This document shows positions 1 through 7,181 of a stretch of DNA of 44,088 nt, in pieces. The translations under genes and the position numbers were made by a program. Below the pieces are notes generated by a model, which made no database searches, was not told the origin of the DNA, and was given only the letters and a program-made list of their open reading frames with translations. Positions within the stretch are counted from its first letter, which is position 1, and the number at the start of each line of letters is the position of its first letter. The DNA is from a virus: positions 1 to 44,088 of the IMG/VR virus record IMGVR_UViG_3300032053_004415. The stretch is one strand, 5' to 3'.

Positions 1-159
1 ACAGAACTACCGCCACCAATACCAAAGTCGGATGCGGAACGAGAAGCGGATAAAAATCTAATCAAAAAAATACTGAGTAGACAAGATTCGGTTTTACAAG
101 AAGCGGTTACTTGGTTTGTAAAAAACGCTCCCATAGACGTATTAGATAAGTGCCGATGA
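1..159 (+). CDS. C-terminal end of an unknown protein (partial)
   Basis: The window opens inside a reading frame that stays open for 52 codons to a TGA at 157-159. The visible tail is charged, starts with a proline-rich stretch (TELPPPIPKSDAE) and ends in a predicted helix containing VLQEAVTWFVKNAP. The stop overlaps the next gene's ATG as ATGA (156-159), the usual sign of translational coupling in this genome. In T4 the genes before gp32 include those for gp59 and gp33, but I could not match this fragment to either, so no function is given. Confidence 0.7.
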   Translation, partial: TELPPPIPKSDAEREADKNLIKKILSRQDSVLQEAVTWFVKNAPIDVLDKCR

Positions 160-560
160 TGGGGATATTTATGAACGACAAAAGACAATTGTTATGTACT
201 TTTTCTACTTGTGATTTATATAAAGATACGATAGAGAGATTAAAAGATTTTTACGATGTAATCAACAATAAGTTTTTCGTTTTTGTTAACGGCATCGACC
301 CAAATGTGGTATACATTACCTACAATATAATTGCCGGACATTCCTCAAAATATCCTAATACCATTTCAGTTCACAGAAAAAAACAGACAAATACGATATA
401 TACATTGAACGCAATGAATCAGATTATCAAAGATGAAAATGGTGGCAATTTTAATAAAGAGTTTTCTGTAAAGTGGGAATTATATAAGGACTCACTTATT
501 TTAACTGGCGAAGTTTCTCTCCGAATTATTCCCATAAAAATTCTTGTTATTATAAGTTGA
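156..560 (+). CDS. Conserved T4-like phage hypothetical protein upstream of gp32
   Basis: A protein of about 134 residues with no signal peptide or membrane segment. The middle part, with the pattern NTISVHRKKQTNTIYTLNAMN near residues 68-88, looks like a small protein found in many T4-like marine phages whose function I do not know. The start at 156 gives a 4-nt ATGA overlap with the preceding gene. ATG 159 and ATG 171, the latter preceded by GGGGA at 161-165, are alternatives. The strand, spacing and absence of a terminator suggest that it belongs to the same transcription unit as the gene before it. Confidence 0.75.
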   Translation: MMGIFMNDKRQLLCTFSTCDLYKDTIERLKDFYDVINNKFFVFVNGIDPNVVYITYNIIAGHSSKYPNTISVHRKKQTNTIYTLNAMNQIIKDENGGNFNKEFSVKWELYKDSLILTGEVSLRIIPIKILVIIS

Positions 561-593
561 TTTTCATTTGATTTTAGCGTATGGTTAATATGT

Positions 594-665
594 ACTTAGT
601 AAGGCAAGATTTAACCAGTTAGTTAATGATTGACTTACTAAATTAACAAATTAAACATTTAAGGA
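594..665 (+). promoter_or_regulatory. Structured leader of gene 32, candidate autoregulatory operator
   Basis: An 8-bp perfect stem pairs 596-603 (TTAGTAAG) with 634-641 (CTTACTAA). Inside it a 5-bp hairpin pairs 611-615 (TTAAC) with 622-626 (GTTAA). A run of A/T bases without structure follows (642-660), then a Shine-Dalgarno AAGGA at 661-665 and the ATG at 671. In T4, gp32 represses its own mRNA by nucleating at a folded 5' element and spreading over an unstructured A/U-rich stretch to the ribosome site. The layout here is the same, but the fold is a nested hairpin and I could not show a pseudoknot. A weak promoter-like pair (TTCATT 563-568, TTAATA 585-590, 16-bp spacer) lies just upstream. 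Confidence 0.5.
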
Positions 666-670
666 CTTAT

Positions 671-1573
671 ATGCCTATTAATACAGATGCAATCAAAGCA
701 CGTCTCAAATCCCTCGAAAAGAAAGACAAAAAAACAAAAGACGCTATTTGGCGCCCCACTGAAGGAAAACAAATAATTCGAATCGTTCCCAATCAACATA
801 ATCTATCGAATCCATTCATAGAATTGAAGTTTCATTATAACTTTGTTGGAAAGAATTATCTTAGTCCGGCTAGCTTTGGCAAGCCAGATCCGATAGTTGA
901 ATGTGCAGAAAGAATGAAAAGAAGCGGCGACAAGAAACAGTGGTTCGCTGGCCGCAATCTCGAACCTAAGATGAGAACGTTCGCTCCTGTTGTAGTTCGT
1001 GGTGAAGAGGAAAGGGGCGTTCGACTCTGGGGTTTTGGTGTCACAATCTACAAACAATTGTTAGATATGATCAGCGATTCTGAATATGGTGATATCACCG
1101 ACTTGAATGAAGGTATTGATATCGATGTCACTTTTGTCAAAGAACCTGTTGGTAAACAATATCCAGAAACAACGATTAAACCAAAACGTAAATCTAGTCC
1201 TGTAATCGATCCAAAACATCCGAAGGTTAAGGAACTGATGACACTCGTTACGGAAAAACAACCAAATATTTTGGAAGTTTATGAACCAGCTACATACGAA
1301 GAGTTGGCTACGGCTCTTGAAGAATATCTCAAAAAGAGTTCTGAGGGCGAAGCTGAGGAACCAGCAGAAACCAATGTTGCCGAACCAAGTGAAGAACAGC
1401 TTGATAAGGCTGGTGCGCCAACTGTTAAACCAGTAGAACCCGTGGTTAAAGTAGATGTCACCGAAAAAGAATCCGTTACGGAAGAAGTAAAATCTCCTAG
1501 CGCCGAAACTGCAAAAGGTAATGTGGATGAATATACAAAGGCATTCGCTAATATCTTTGATGATCAAAAGTAA
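671..1573 (+). CDS. 32: Single-stranded DNA-binding protein gp32
   Basis: Coats single-stranded DNA at the replication fork and links replication, recombination and repair in T4-like phages. The 300-residue length matches gp32. A basic N-terminal region (residues 1-25, KARLKSLEKKDKKTKD) fits the cooperativity (LAST-like) part. The core has the gp32 layout of a strand motif (IIRIVPN), aromatic residues (FHYNF) and WGFGVTIYKQLLDMI. The C-terminal third from about residue 225 is glutamate- and proline-rich and ends FANIFDDQK, the acidic tail that contacts partner proteins. There is only one cysteine, so the zinc ligands of T4 gp32 are not evident. The Shine-Dalgarno AAGGA fixes the start. A hairpin with a T-run follows the stop. 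Confidence 0.95.
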   Translation: MPINTDAIKARLKSLEKKDKKTKDAIWRPTEGKQIIRIVPNQHNLSNPFIELKFHYNFVGKNYLSPASFGKPDPIVECAERMKRSGDKKQWFAGRNLEPKMRTFAPVVVRGEEERGVRLWGFGVTIYKQLLDMISDSEYGDITDLNEGIDIDVTFVKEPVGKQYPETTIKPKRKSSPVIDPKHPKVKELMTLVTEKQPNILEVYEPATYEELATALEEYLKKSSEGEAEEPAETNVAEPSEEQLDKAGAPTVKPVEPVVKVDVTEKESVTEEVKSPSAETAKGNVDEYTKAFANIFDDQK

Positions 1574-1587
1574 AATAACTTGAAACG

Positions 1588-1610
1588 GTGCCCAAGGATG
1601 GGCATCTTTT
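1588..1610 (+). terminator. Hairpin with T-run after gene 32
   Basis: The 5-bp stem TGCCC (1589-1593) pairs with GGGCA (1600-1604) around a 6-nt loop, with an added G-T pair at 1588/1605 and TTTT at 1607-1610. The stem is short, so it may only weaken read-through from gene 32 into uvsX and so allow much higher gp32 levels. Confidence 0.6.
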
Positions 1611-1637
1611 CATGTACATTTTTGAAAGGAAATTTCT

Positions 1638-2810
1638 ATGAAAAAATCTTCTACGCATGTGGAACATACAGTTGGGTCCACTGATAAAATTGAACGGGAT
1701 GAACTAGCTCAACTTATAGCTGATTCTTTGAACAAAGTATCTAAAGAAGGAAAAATAGCCTATTTTTTGGATGAACAGGAAGATCCATCTATGGTTGTAG
1801 ATTGGATATCCACCGGCTCTACACTTTTGGATTTGGCTATTTCAAACAGGCCCCGCGGCGGTCAACCTGTTGGTCGTATGGTAGAGTTGAATGGGTTGGA
1901 AGGAACCGGAAAATCTCTTATCGCTGCTCATTTATTAGCTAGCACTCAAAAGAAGGGTGGTATCGCTGTTATGATTGATTGTGAAACCTCCGCGGCGCCA
2001 CAATTTTGGACCGCTGTTGGAGTAAACCTTAAGAACTTAATATATGCCCCTCTTACGACAGTAGAAGAGATATTCAAGTATATTGAAAATATTGTTGGTA
2101 TAGTTAGGAAGGCAAATAAAGATAGATTACTGACCATCGTAGTAGATTCTGTGGCTGGAGCTTCAACTGAAAAAGAATTGGAATCCGAACACGGAGTAGA
2201 TGGATACAATACGGCTAAATCGATCATTATATCCAAAGCTATGAGAAAGATTACTAATCTCATAGGTGAACAACGAGTGTTGATTGTATTTACCAACCAG
2301 CTTCGTATGAATATGAACGCTATGGCGTTTGGAGATAAGTATGTTGTTCCCGGCGGCAAGGCTCTCGCGTATCATTGTTCTGTTCGTGTTCGTCTTAATA
2401 GTATCGCCAAAATAAAAAAAGATGATGAAATTGTTGGTATACACTGTAAAGCTCAAGTGGTGAAGAACCGTCTTGGTCCTCCACATCGAACTGCGGAGTT
2501 TGATATTTTCTTTGATTCTGGTATTCAAGATCTTAAGAGTTGGTTGGAGTTTTTAAAGAAACAGGGTGTGGCAAAGGCAGCTGGGGCAACTTATAAGATT
2601 AAGTTAAATGAGGAAGAGTATTCTTTGTCTGCTGCTGAATTTGTCGATAAGGTCAATACCGATGAAAAGTTTAAAGAAGAAGTCTACAAATATATTTGTG
2701 ATACGTATATTATGAAATATCGCGACCCAAATTCTAAAATTGATGAAAACACTACTGAATCTTCGGAAGATGATGAAAATTCAGAAGTCAGTTCCCAAGA
2801 AGATGAATAA
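1638..2810 (+). CDS. uvsX: UvsX RecA-like recombinase
   Basis: ATP-dependent strand-exchange protein that drives recombination-dependent replication and repair. Walker A is GLEGTGKS (residues 86-93). Walker B is LLTIVVDS with the aspartate at about residue 170. A RecA-type DNA-binding segment with VVPGGKALAYH follows near residue 240. The 390-residue length matches T4 UvsX, and the tail is strongly acidic (ESSEDDENSEVSSQEDE). The start has a good Shine-Dalgarno (AAAGGAAA). It lies right after gp32, a neighbour with which UvsX works. Confidence 0.95.
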   Translation: MKKSSTHVEHTVGSTDKIERDELAQLIADSLNKVSKEGKIAYFLDEQEDPSMVVDWISTGSTLLDLAISNRPRGGQPVGRMVELNGLEGTGKSLIAAHLLASTQKKGGIAVMIDCETSAAPQFWTAVGVNLKNLIYAPLTTVEEIFKYIENIVGIVRKANKDRLLTIVVDSVAGASTEKELESEHGVDGYNTAKSIIISKAMRKITNLIGEQRVLIVFTNQLRMNMNAMAFGDKYVVPGGKALAYHCSVRVRLNSIAKIKKDDEIVGIHCKAQVVKNRLGPPHRTAEFDIFFDSGIQDLKSWLEFLKKQGVAKAAGATYKIKLNEEEYSLSAAEFVDKVNTDEKFKEEVYKYICDTYIMKYRDPNSKIDENTTESSEDDENSEVSSQEDE

Positions 2811-2822
2811 TAAAAACGTTTT

Positions 2823-2954
2823 ATGTTAACAAATTCAGAAAAAAATACGATATTTTCCGTTTGGGAAAATATAAAAAAAGAGAAAGAAAATGCCATCGCT
2901 AATGGAATAACTTCTATTCAGAGGAATAGTGTTCTATTAGTCGATGGCTACTGA
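2823..2954 (+). CDS. N-terminal fragment of the 5'-3' exonuclease in the upstream frame
   Basis: A 43-codon frame begins 12 nt after uvsX and ends at TGA 2952-2954. Its last residues (NSVLLVDGY) are the start of the FEN/RNase H nuclease fold, where VDG supplies the first metal-binding aspartate. The rest of that fold (DNTFLRAF and onward) is encoded in the +1 frame beginning at 2944-2953. The two frames therefore appear to be one protein split by a frameshift at UAC-UGA-C. Reading through gives VDGYDNTFLRAF, close to VDG-x-N-x-x-x-R in Taq and T5 nucleases but one residue longer. No strong Shine-Dalgarno precedes the ATG. Confidence 0.6.
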   Translation: MLTNSEKNTIFSVWENIKKEKENAIANGITSIQRNSVLLVDGY

Positions 2955-3900
2955 CAATACTTTTTTGCGGGCATTTTGTTCTTTAGGAACGATGAACGAA
3001 GATGGATTACACACCGGTGGCATATCCGGGTTTTTGAAGAGTGTGGGATATGCCATCAAACTTCTCAAGCCTGAACGTTGCGTCATTGTATTTGATGGTC
3101 CTGGAGGATCTTTAAAACGGAGAAAAATTTACCCAGAGTATAAAGATCACAAAAAGACAAAAATTCGTTTAAACAGGATTTACGAAGATGATATTGGTTT
3201 GGATGGAGAAGAAAAAAATCTCAAGAAACAACTACAGAGGTTAGTATCATATCTTTCCATACTTCCTGTTCATATGTTGTCGTTGGATCACGTAGAAGCG
3301 GATGATACAATGGCATACTGTGCATTGGACTGCTTCAAAAATTGGGGTGTGTATTTAATGTCGTCGGATAAGGATTTTCTACAATTGGTGGATGATAGAG
3401 TAAAGGTATGGAGTCCCACTAGAAAGAAATTATATTCTCCTCAAGATGTGTTAAATGAATATGGAATACATCCAAAAAACTTTGTTATTTATCGAGCTTT
3501 GGATGGTGATACTTCTGATAATATTCCTGGGGTTAAAGGGTGTGGGTTAAAAACTATTATAAAATATTTTCCATTTTTATCAGAGGATAGAAAAGTGGAA
3601 GTGTCAGAAGTTTTAAAACATTGTGAGAAAAATATAAATAGTGGTAAGAAGATTTATCAAAAAATATTAGATAATAAATCGGATGTAGACAGAAATTTTG
3701 AGTTAATGCAGTTGGTAGATACTGCAATTCAGACACATGCTCAGTTGAAAGTCAATGAAATATTGGATACTCAAAAACCGAAAATGAATAGATATGAATT
3801 TATTACGTTAATGTCCGAAGATAAAATGTTGAATAATATACCAAATTCTAATTTTTGGCTTAATGAGGTATTTACTAAACTTGATTATTTTATAAAATAA
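2944..3900 (+). CDS. rnh: 5'-3' exonuclease / RNase H of the FEN family (main frame)
   Basis: Expected to remove RNA primers and 5' flaps from lagging-strand fragments. Conserved blocks follow in order: VFDGPGGSLKRRKIYPEYK (residues 50-68), HVEADDTMAY with the acidic metal ligands (116-125), MSSDKDF (139-145) and DGDTSDNIPGVKGCG (187-201), the helix-3-turn-helix DNA-binding hairpin. The ATG at 2944 has no Shine-Dalgarno at a useful distance and would produce a protein lacking the first catalytic aspartate. The real N-terminus is most likely the 2823-2954 frame joined by a +1 shift. Otherwise the gene is broken or contains a sequence error. Confidence 0.9.
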   Translation: MATDNTFLRAFCSLGTMNEDGLHTGGISGFLKSVGYAIKLLKPERCVIVFDGPGGSLKRRKIYPEYKDHKKTKIRLNRIYEDDIGLDGEEKNLKKQLQRLVSYLSILPVHMLSLDHVEADDTMAYCALDCFKNWGVYLMSSDKDFLQLVDDRVKVWSPTRKKLYSPQDVLNEYGIHPKNFVIYRALDGDTSDNIPGVKGCGLKTIIKYFPFLSEDRKVEVSEVLKHCEKNINSGKKIYQKILDNKSDVDRNFELMQLVDTAIQTHAQLKVNEILDTQKPKMNRYEFITLMSEDKMLNNIPNSNFWLNEVFTKLDYFIK

Positions 3901-3904
3901 CTAT

Positions 3905-4051
3905 ATGAATAAAAAAATGAATCGTAGTGTTCGTAGGAAGATTATGCAATATTTACATATAGACGAAGAATTATCAACGTTCAAACAGAATAAATATGAA
4001 TTTCTTCAAGTTCAAAACAGCGGAACTAGTGAATTATGTAGTGGCGATTAG
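3905..4051 (+). CDS. Small basic hypothetical protein
   Basis: A 48-codon frame starts 4 nt after the exonuclease stop. The N-terminus is basic (MNKKMNRSVRRKIMQYLH) and the C-terminal part overlaps the start of the next gene in another frame. No clear Shine-Dalgarno is visible, so translation would depend on coupling to the gene before it. The composition of the first 20 residues looks like a real small phage protein. The last part may simply be the shadow of the next gene. Function unknown. Confidence 0.4.
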   Translation: MNKKMNRSVRRKIMQYLHIDEELSTFKQNKYEFLQVQNSGTSELCSGD

Positions 4052-4394
4052 TAAAATTGCAGAAGAAAATGTGGAGGGATATTGTTTGAATCCAGGTTCC
4101 ACTACTCCTGTTATAAGATTATCAAAAAATTTAATTAACCACAATAGAGCCAGAAGGCAACTGGCTATTATTTTGGAGGAAATGCTTCATGCTCACGCAT
4201 TTCCACTGACTGAAAAAGTAGTAAGAAAATATGCTGCTAATACCTCTAAACTATTATATAAGTTTGGATGGCGTTGGCAAAAAGAAGATGACGTAAAAAT
4301 GGTTATTTCAAAAAGGAAAAATAATGCGAAAAAGAAAAACGGAAAAACAGTTAGATCAAGACAAAAAAGGGCGGGAAAGAACTCGCAGATATGA
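3996..4394 (+). CDS. Hypothetical protein with an EExxH motif
   Basis: A 132-residue protein. The centre reads LAIILEEMLHAHAFPLTEKVV (in part) and is followed by LLYKFGWRW. A similar block, usually with a full HExxH motif and a final LW-x-x-GYR, occurs in small phage proteins that look like minimal zinc peptidases. Here the first histidine is glutamate (EEMLH), so catalytic activity is doubtful. The tail from about residue 108 is almost entirely lysine, arginine and asparagine and overlaps the next gene by 71 nt. The peptidase comparison is from memory of motif patterns and is an inference. Confidence 0.6.
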   Translation: MNFFKFKTAELVNYVVAISKIAEENVEGYCLNPGSTTPVIRLSKNLINHNRARRQLAIILEEMLHAHAFPLTEKVVRKYAANTSKLLYKFGWRWQKEDDVKMVISKRKNNAKKKNGKTVRSRQKRAGKNSQI

Positions 4395-4569
4395 AGAAAA
4401 ACAAAAGGTGGAAGAAGTTAGAAAAGAGGAAACGAAACTCACAAAAGAAAACGACGACGGCATAAGAGCGCAAAAGTTTTATGAAAAGATTGAGAATGGA
4501 GAATGGGAGGAAAAATATAAATCTTATAAAGTGGATGAAAACGGAAAGTTTCTTCGTTGGGTAGATTAA
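4324..4569 (+). CDS. Highly charged hypothetical protein, predicted helical
   Basis: An 81-residue protein with an excellent ribosome site (AAAAAGGA before the ATG). Residues 1-45 are almost all lysine, arginine, glutamate and glutamine, consistent with a long helix or coiled coil. The C-terminus (IENGEWEEKYKSYKVDENG) is better mixed. It overlaps the preceding gene out of frame and ends just before a strong terminator. Function unknown. Confidence 0.6.
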   Translation: MRKRKTEKQLDQDKKGRERTRRYEEKQKVEEVRKEETKLTKENDDGIRAQKFYEKIENGEWEEKYKSYKVDENGKFLRWVD

Positions 4570-4571
4570 GA

Positions 4572-4612
4572 GGGGTTGGTTTTTGCCAACCCCCATTCCC
4601 CATTTTGTTTTT
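4572..4612 (+). terminator. Rho-independent terminator
   Basis: A perfect 8-bp stem, GGGGTTGG (4572-4579) with CCAACCCC (4586-4593), has a 6-nt loop. A T-rich run follows at 4603-4612. It closes the gp32-to-small-gene block just before the convergent gene at 4634. Confidence 0.8.
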
Positions 4613-4633
4613 GCCGATGTGCCTGTATAGAAA

Positions 4634-5476
4634 TTAACCTGCCCATCCTTTGGGCGGCTTAGCGTACTTTTCAGTAAAACTTTTAGGAAAAGAGACTTTC
4701 GTTTCGTTTGTAAGAGGAACTCCCATTTCCACTAAAGATTCTCTGCTTGCATAATAAATATCAAGAGATAACAACAATTCTCCCTTTTCAAAATTAACTT
4801 CTACTACTTTTTGTTCTTTTTTCTGACCCCATCCGGTTTCCATGTTAAACCCAGAGGGTTTTAAGGATGCTCTTAACATAGATATGTCCGATGTGTCACA
4901 AGCGTATGTTGGGTCGCCGGAAGATAACTTCATATATTCGGTATCATTGTCTCTGTAACACCACATATCATCCTGCGGAGTAGTAAGAGAGTCATCATTG
5001 TTAAAATCCGGATCACAACAAGTTATATAAGGATAATTCCAATATGGATCTTTTGGAGATGGTATATGCTCTTCGTTTTTTATAACTATATGAGGATATA
5101 TTTTTTCATTAAATATTCTTATTCCGATGACGCCTCTATTTTTTTCCAATTCATTTCCTTTTTCAGATACATACCCCCCTCCTTTTGATGTGAATTTGAA
5201 TGCTCCTACGTGATCATCAGAATATCTGAATCCTTTAACTTTTAATGGATGATACGAGTCTATTACATATCCAGTACCATCTTCACTGGCTGGATTTCCA
5301 TCCATAACGGATAACCCATCTACGGAACCAACAACTAAAACTCTGTTATAGGTGTTGTTTTTTATTTCTATTTCATATTCGGAACCTTCCTTGGCTTCTA
5401 CGTATATTTTTCCTTCGTGATGATACTGTTTGCAACGATTGCCGTTGACTAGAATGTTGATGTCGAAATTTGGCAT
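4634..5476 (-). CDS. Conserved hypothetical protein, possible virion or surface protein
   Basis: 280 residues, no signal peptide or membrane segment. The stretch from about residue 45 to 120 (NRVLVVGSVDGLSVMDG, then GYVIDSY, VKGFRYSDD, AFKFTSK, GVIGIRIF) matches a beta-rich domain I associate with uncharacterised bacterial and large-virus proteins, with no established role. The C-terminal half contains several cysteines (CCDPDF, MWCYRD, YACDTS) and a final strand-rich segment. A Shine-Dalgarno (AAAGG) precedes the ATG and a late-promoter-like TATAAATT lies about 26 nt upstream. It is the only minus-strand gene in the replication block, which fits late expression. Function unproven. Confidence 0.75.
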   Translation of the reverse strand: MPNFDINILVNGNRCKQYHHEGKIYVEAKEGSEYEIEIKNNTYNRVLVVGSVDGLSVMDGNPASEDGTGYVIDSYHPLKVKGFRYSDDHVGAFKFTSKGGGYVSEKGNELEKNRGVIGIRIFNEKIYPHIVIKNEEHIPSPKDPYWNYPYITCCDPDFNNDDSLTTPQDDMWCYRDNDTEYMKLSSGDPTYACDTSDISMLRASLKPSGFNMETGWGQKKEQKVVEVNFEKGELLLSLDIYYASRESLVEMGVPLTNETKVSFPKSFTEKYAKPPKGWAG

Positions 5477-5495
5477 AATCTTACCTTTCTATTTT

Positions 5496-5509
5496 TATTT
5501 TAATTTATA
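5496..5509 (-). promoter_or_regulatory. Late-promoter-like box for the gene at 4634-5476
   Basis: On the minus strand 5509-5502 reads TATAAATT, one base from the T4 late consensus TATAAATA. A start about 13 nt downstream would leave a leader of about 20 nt with the AAAGG ribosome site. Such boxes occur by chance in AT-rich DNA. The position, not the sequence alone, makes it plausible. Confidence 0.35.
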
Positions 5510-5637
5510 GTAAAGCGGTCCATACAACCGATTTCGATTAATACATATCTACGGGAATATGTTTTCTCTCAAAAATATTTTACGATAAATAATCCCCGAC
5601 GATATTTTTCATTAACGAGTTTATATTTGTACTTTAC

Positions 5638-5708
5638 ACCGAGACATAAAAACTTCACCTCGGTATAATATGTTTACATTCGTCGGATGGTGAAGTATTG
5701 TTACCGAC
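5638..5708 (+). repeat. Nested, mutually exclusive inverted repeats before gp41
   Basis: Three pairings share arms. ACCGAG (5638-5643) pairs with CTCGGT (5659-5664). CTTCACC (5653-5659) pairs with GGTGAAG (5689-5695). GTCGG (5682-5686) pairs with CCGAC (5704-5708). The first and second cannot form together, because both use C5659 and adjoining bases, and the loop of the third contains the 3' arm of the second. If transcription comes from upstream this could act as a switch or attenuator. If it starts at the TATAAT inside, only the last hairpin is in RNA and the others could be an operator in DNA. Confidence 0.4.
5641..5669 (+). promoter_or_regulatory. Sigma70-like promoter of the gp41 helicase gene
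   Basis: GAGACA (5641-5646) and a perfect TATAAT (5664-5669) are separated by 17 bp. The predicted start near 5676 gives a leader of about 50 nt containing the ribosome site AAAGGAG before the ATG at 5727. The -35 box matches TTGACA at only four of six positions. Confidence 0.5.
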
Positions 5709-5726
5709 AACTGTAAAGGAGAATTT

Positions 5727-7136
5727 ATGGCAGATCAAGATGTTGATAATCTTAAAAAATACGGGCCCGAATTTCAGACAAAATGTATTTCAAGTATCTT
5801 ATCGGACAAAGCTTTCATAGAGAGAATTTTTGATATACTTCATACCGATTATTTTGAGTCGGATTCAAATAAATGGATAGTAGAACAGATAATGAGTTAT
5901 TTCATTCAGTATAAAGAATTGCCTACACTAAACGTTTTTAAAGTAAAAATAGATGGTATTGACAATGAAGTGTTAAAGAAATCCACCATCGAACAATTGC
6001 GTTCAGTATATGCTAAACTTACCGATTCGGATATCAAGTTTGTCAAAGAACAATTTTTGGAATTTTGTAGAAATCAGAAACTAAAATGTGCTATTATACA
6101 ATCGGTGGATTATTTGAAACTTGGTCAATATGATAGTATCAAGTGTGTAGTGGATGATGCTCTTAAAGCGGGAATGGAAAGAAATTTGGGACATAATTAT
6201 AAAGAGGATATTGATGTTCGCATGAGTTCTACAGCTAGAGATTGCGTTCTAACTAACTGGCCTATTATTGATACACTAATGGACGGTGGGTTGGCCAGAG
6301 GAGAACTTGGGTTTATTGTGGGCCCTACCGGTTCAGGAAAATCGTGGCTATTGGCTCGCCTTGGAGCTGAAGCTATGAAACAAGGAAAAAATGTTATTCA
6401 TTTTACATTAGAGTTAAATGAAAATTATGTTGGACTTCGTTACGATTGTTGTTTCACTGGTATCGATTTTCAGGATATAAGAAACCACATCGATACGGTC
6501 AGACAGAAGATTGATAAGAAGTTTGTGCCTGGCCAATTGTTTATCAAAAATTATCCAAGTAAATCCGTCTCTCCTCATATATTGAAGCTTTATGTTGAAA
6601 GATTGCAGATGATTTCTAGCGTTAAGATAGATTTAATTGTGGTTGATTATGCTGACTTGTTAAAGCCGTTAAATGCGGAGAGGAACTCCAATTCTTATAG
6701 TGAAGCTGGTAGTGTATATGAAGAATTAAGAACGGTCGCCGGGGAATTACAGGTTCCCATTTGGTCTGCCTCCCAAGCTCATCGGGCTGCGCACGAAGAA
6801 GACGTTATTCAAGCTCATAACGTGGCCGATTCTTATAGAAAAATTATGGTGGGTGATTTCGTGTTGTCTTTATCACGAAAGATGGAAGATAAGGCTGCTC
6901 AAACCGCTCGTATTCATGTCATCAAAAATAGATTTGGTCAAGATGGATTAACATTTCCAACGCTTTTCAACTCTTCGAATGGTGATGTTCGAGTTCATGA
7001 TCCGAGTTCAAAAGAAGGGATGGAACTTCAAAGAAAGATGGGAGATTCAGGCGATGCCGTAAAAGATATTATTGGCGGTCATTGGAAAAAGATTAAGCAA
7101 CGTAATAATAATGGAACCGATAACGATTCGGATTGA
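5727..7136 (+). CDS. 41: Replicative DNA helicase gp41 (DnaB-like)
   Basis: Hexameric 5'-3' helicase that unwinds the fork and works with the primase. The N-terminal 160 residues form the helical domain. The RecA-fold motor follows, with Walker A GPTGSGKS (residues 199-206), Walker B DLIVVDYADLL (near 305), an SQAHRAA segment (near 350) and HVIKNRFGQDG (near 395), the DnaB-type motif with the arginine contact. The 469-residue length matches T4 gp41. The start has a strong Shine-Dalgarno (AAAGGAG). The C-terminus is polar and disordered. A TTTAAGGACT ribosome-site element, also seen at gp32, precedes the following gene. Confidence 0.94.
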   Translation: MADQDVDNLKKYGPEFQTKCISSILSDKAFIERIFDILHTDYFESDSNKWIVEQIMSYFIQYKELPTLNVFKVKIDGIDNEVLKKSTIEQLRSVYAKLTDSDIKFVKEQFLEFCRNQKLKCAIIQSVDYLKLGQYDSIKCVVDDALKAGMERNLGHNYKEDIDVRMSSTARDCVLTNWPIIDTLMDGGLARGELGFIVGPTGSGKSWLLARLGAEAMKQGKNVIHFTLELNENYVGLRYDCCFTGIDFQDIRNHIDTVRQKIDKKFVPGQLFIKNYPSKSVSPHILKLYVERLQMISSVKIDLIVVDYADLLKPLNAERNSNSYSEAGSVYEELRTVAGELQVPIWSASQAHRAAHEEDVIQAHNVADSYRKIMVGDFVLSLSRKMEDKAAQTARIHVIKNRFGQDGLTFPTLFNSSNGDVRVHDPSSKEGMELQRKMGDSGDAVKDIIGGHWKKIKQRNNNGTDNDSD

Positions 7137-7181
7137 TTTATTTTAAGGTTATTTTAACAATGGAATTTTTAAGGACTGGAT

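Noticed and set aside
2961-2966. Run of six T as the cause of the exonuclease frameshift
   Set aside because: The in-frame stop at 2952 precedes the run, so a length error there could not restore the frame.
3633-3640. TATAAATA late box inside the exonuclease gene (also 19526-19533 inside the gene at 19407)
   Set aside because: Both are inside coding sequence with no well-placed late gene start, and the number found agrees with chance.
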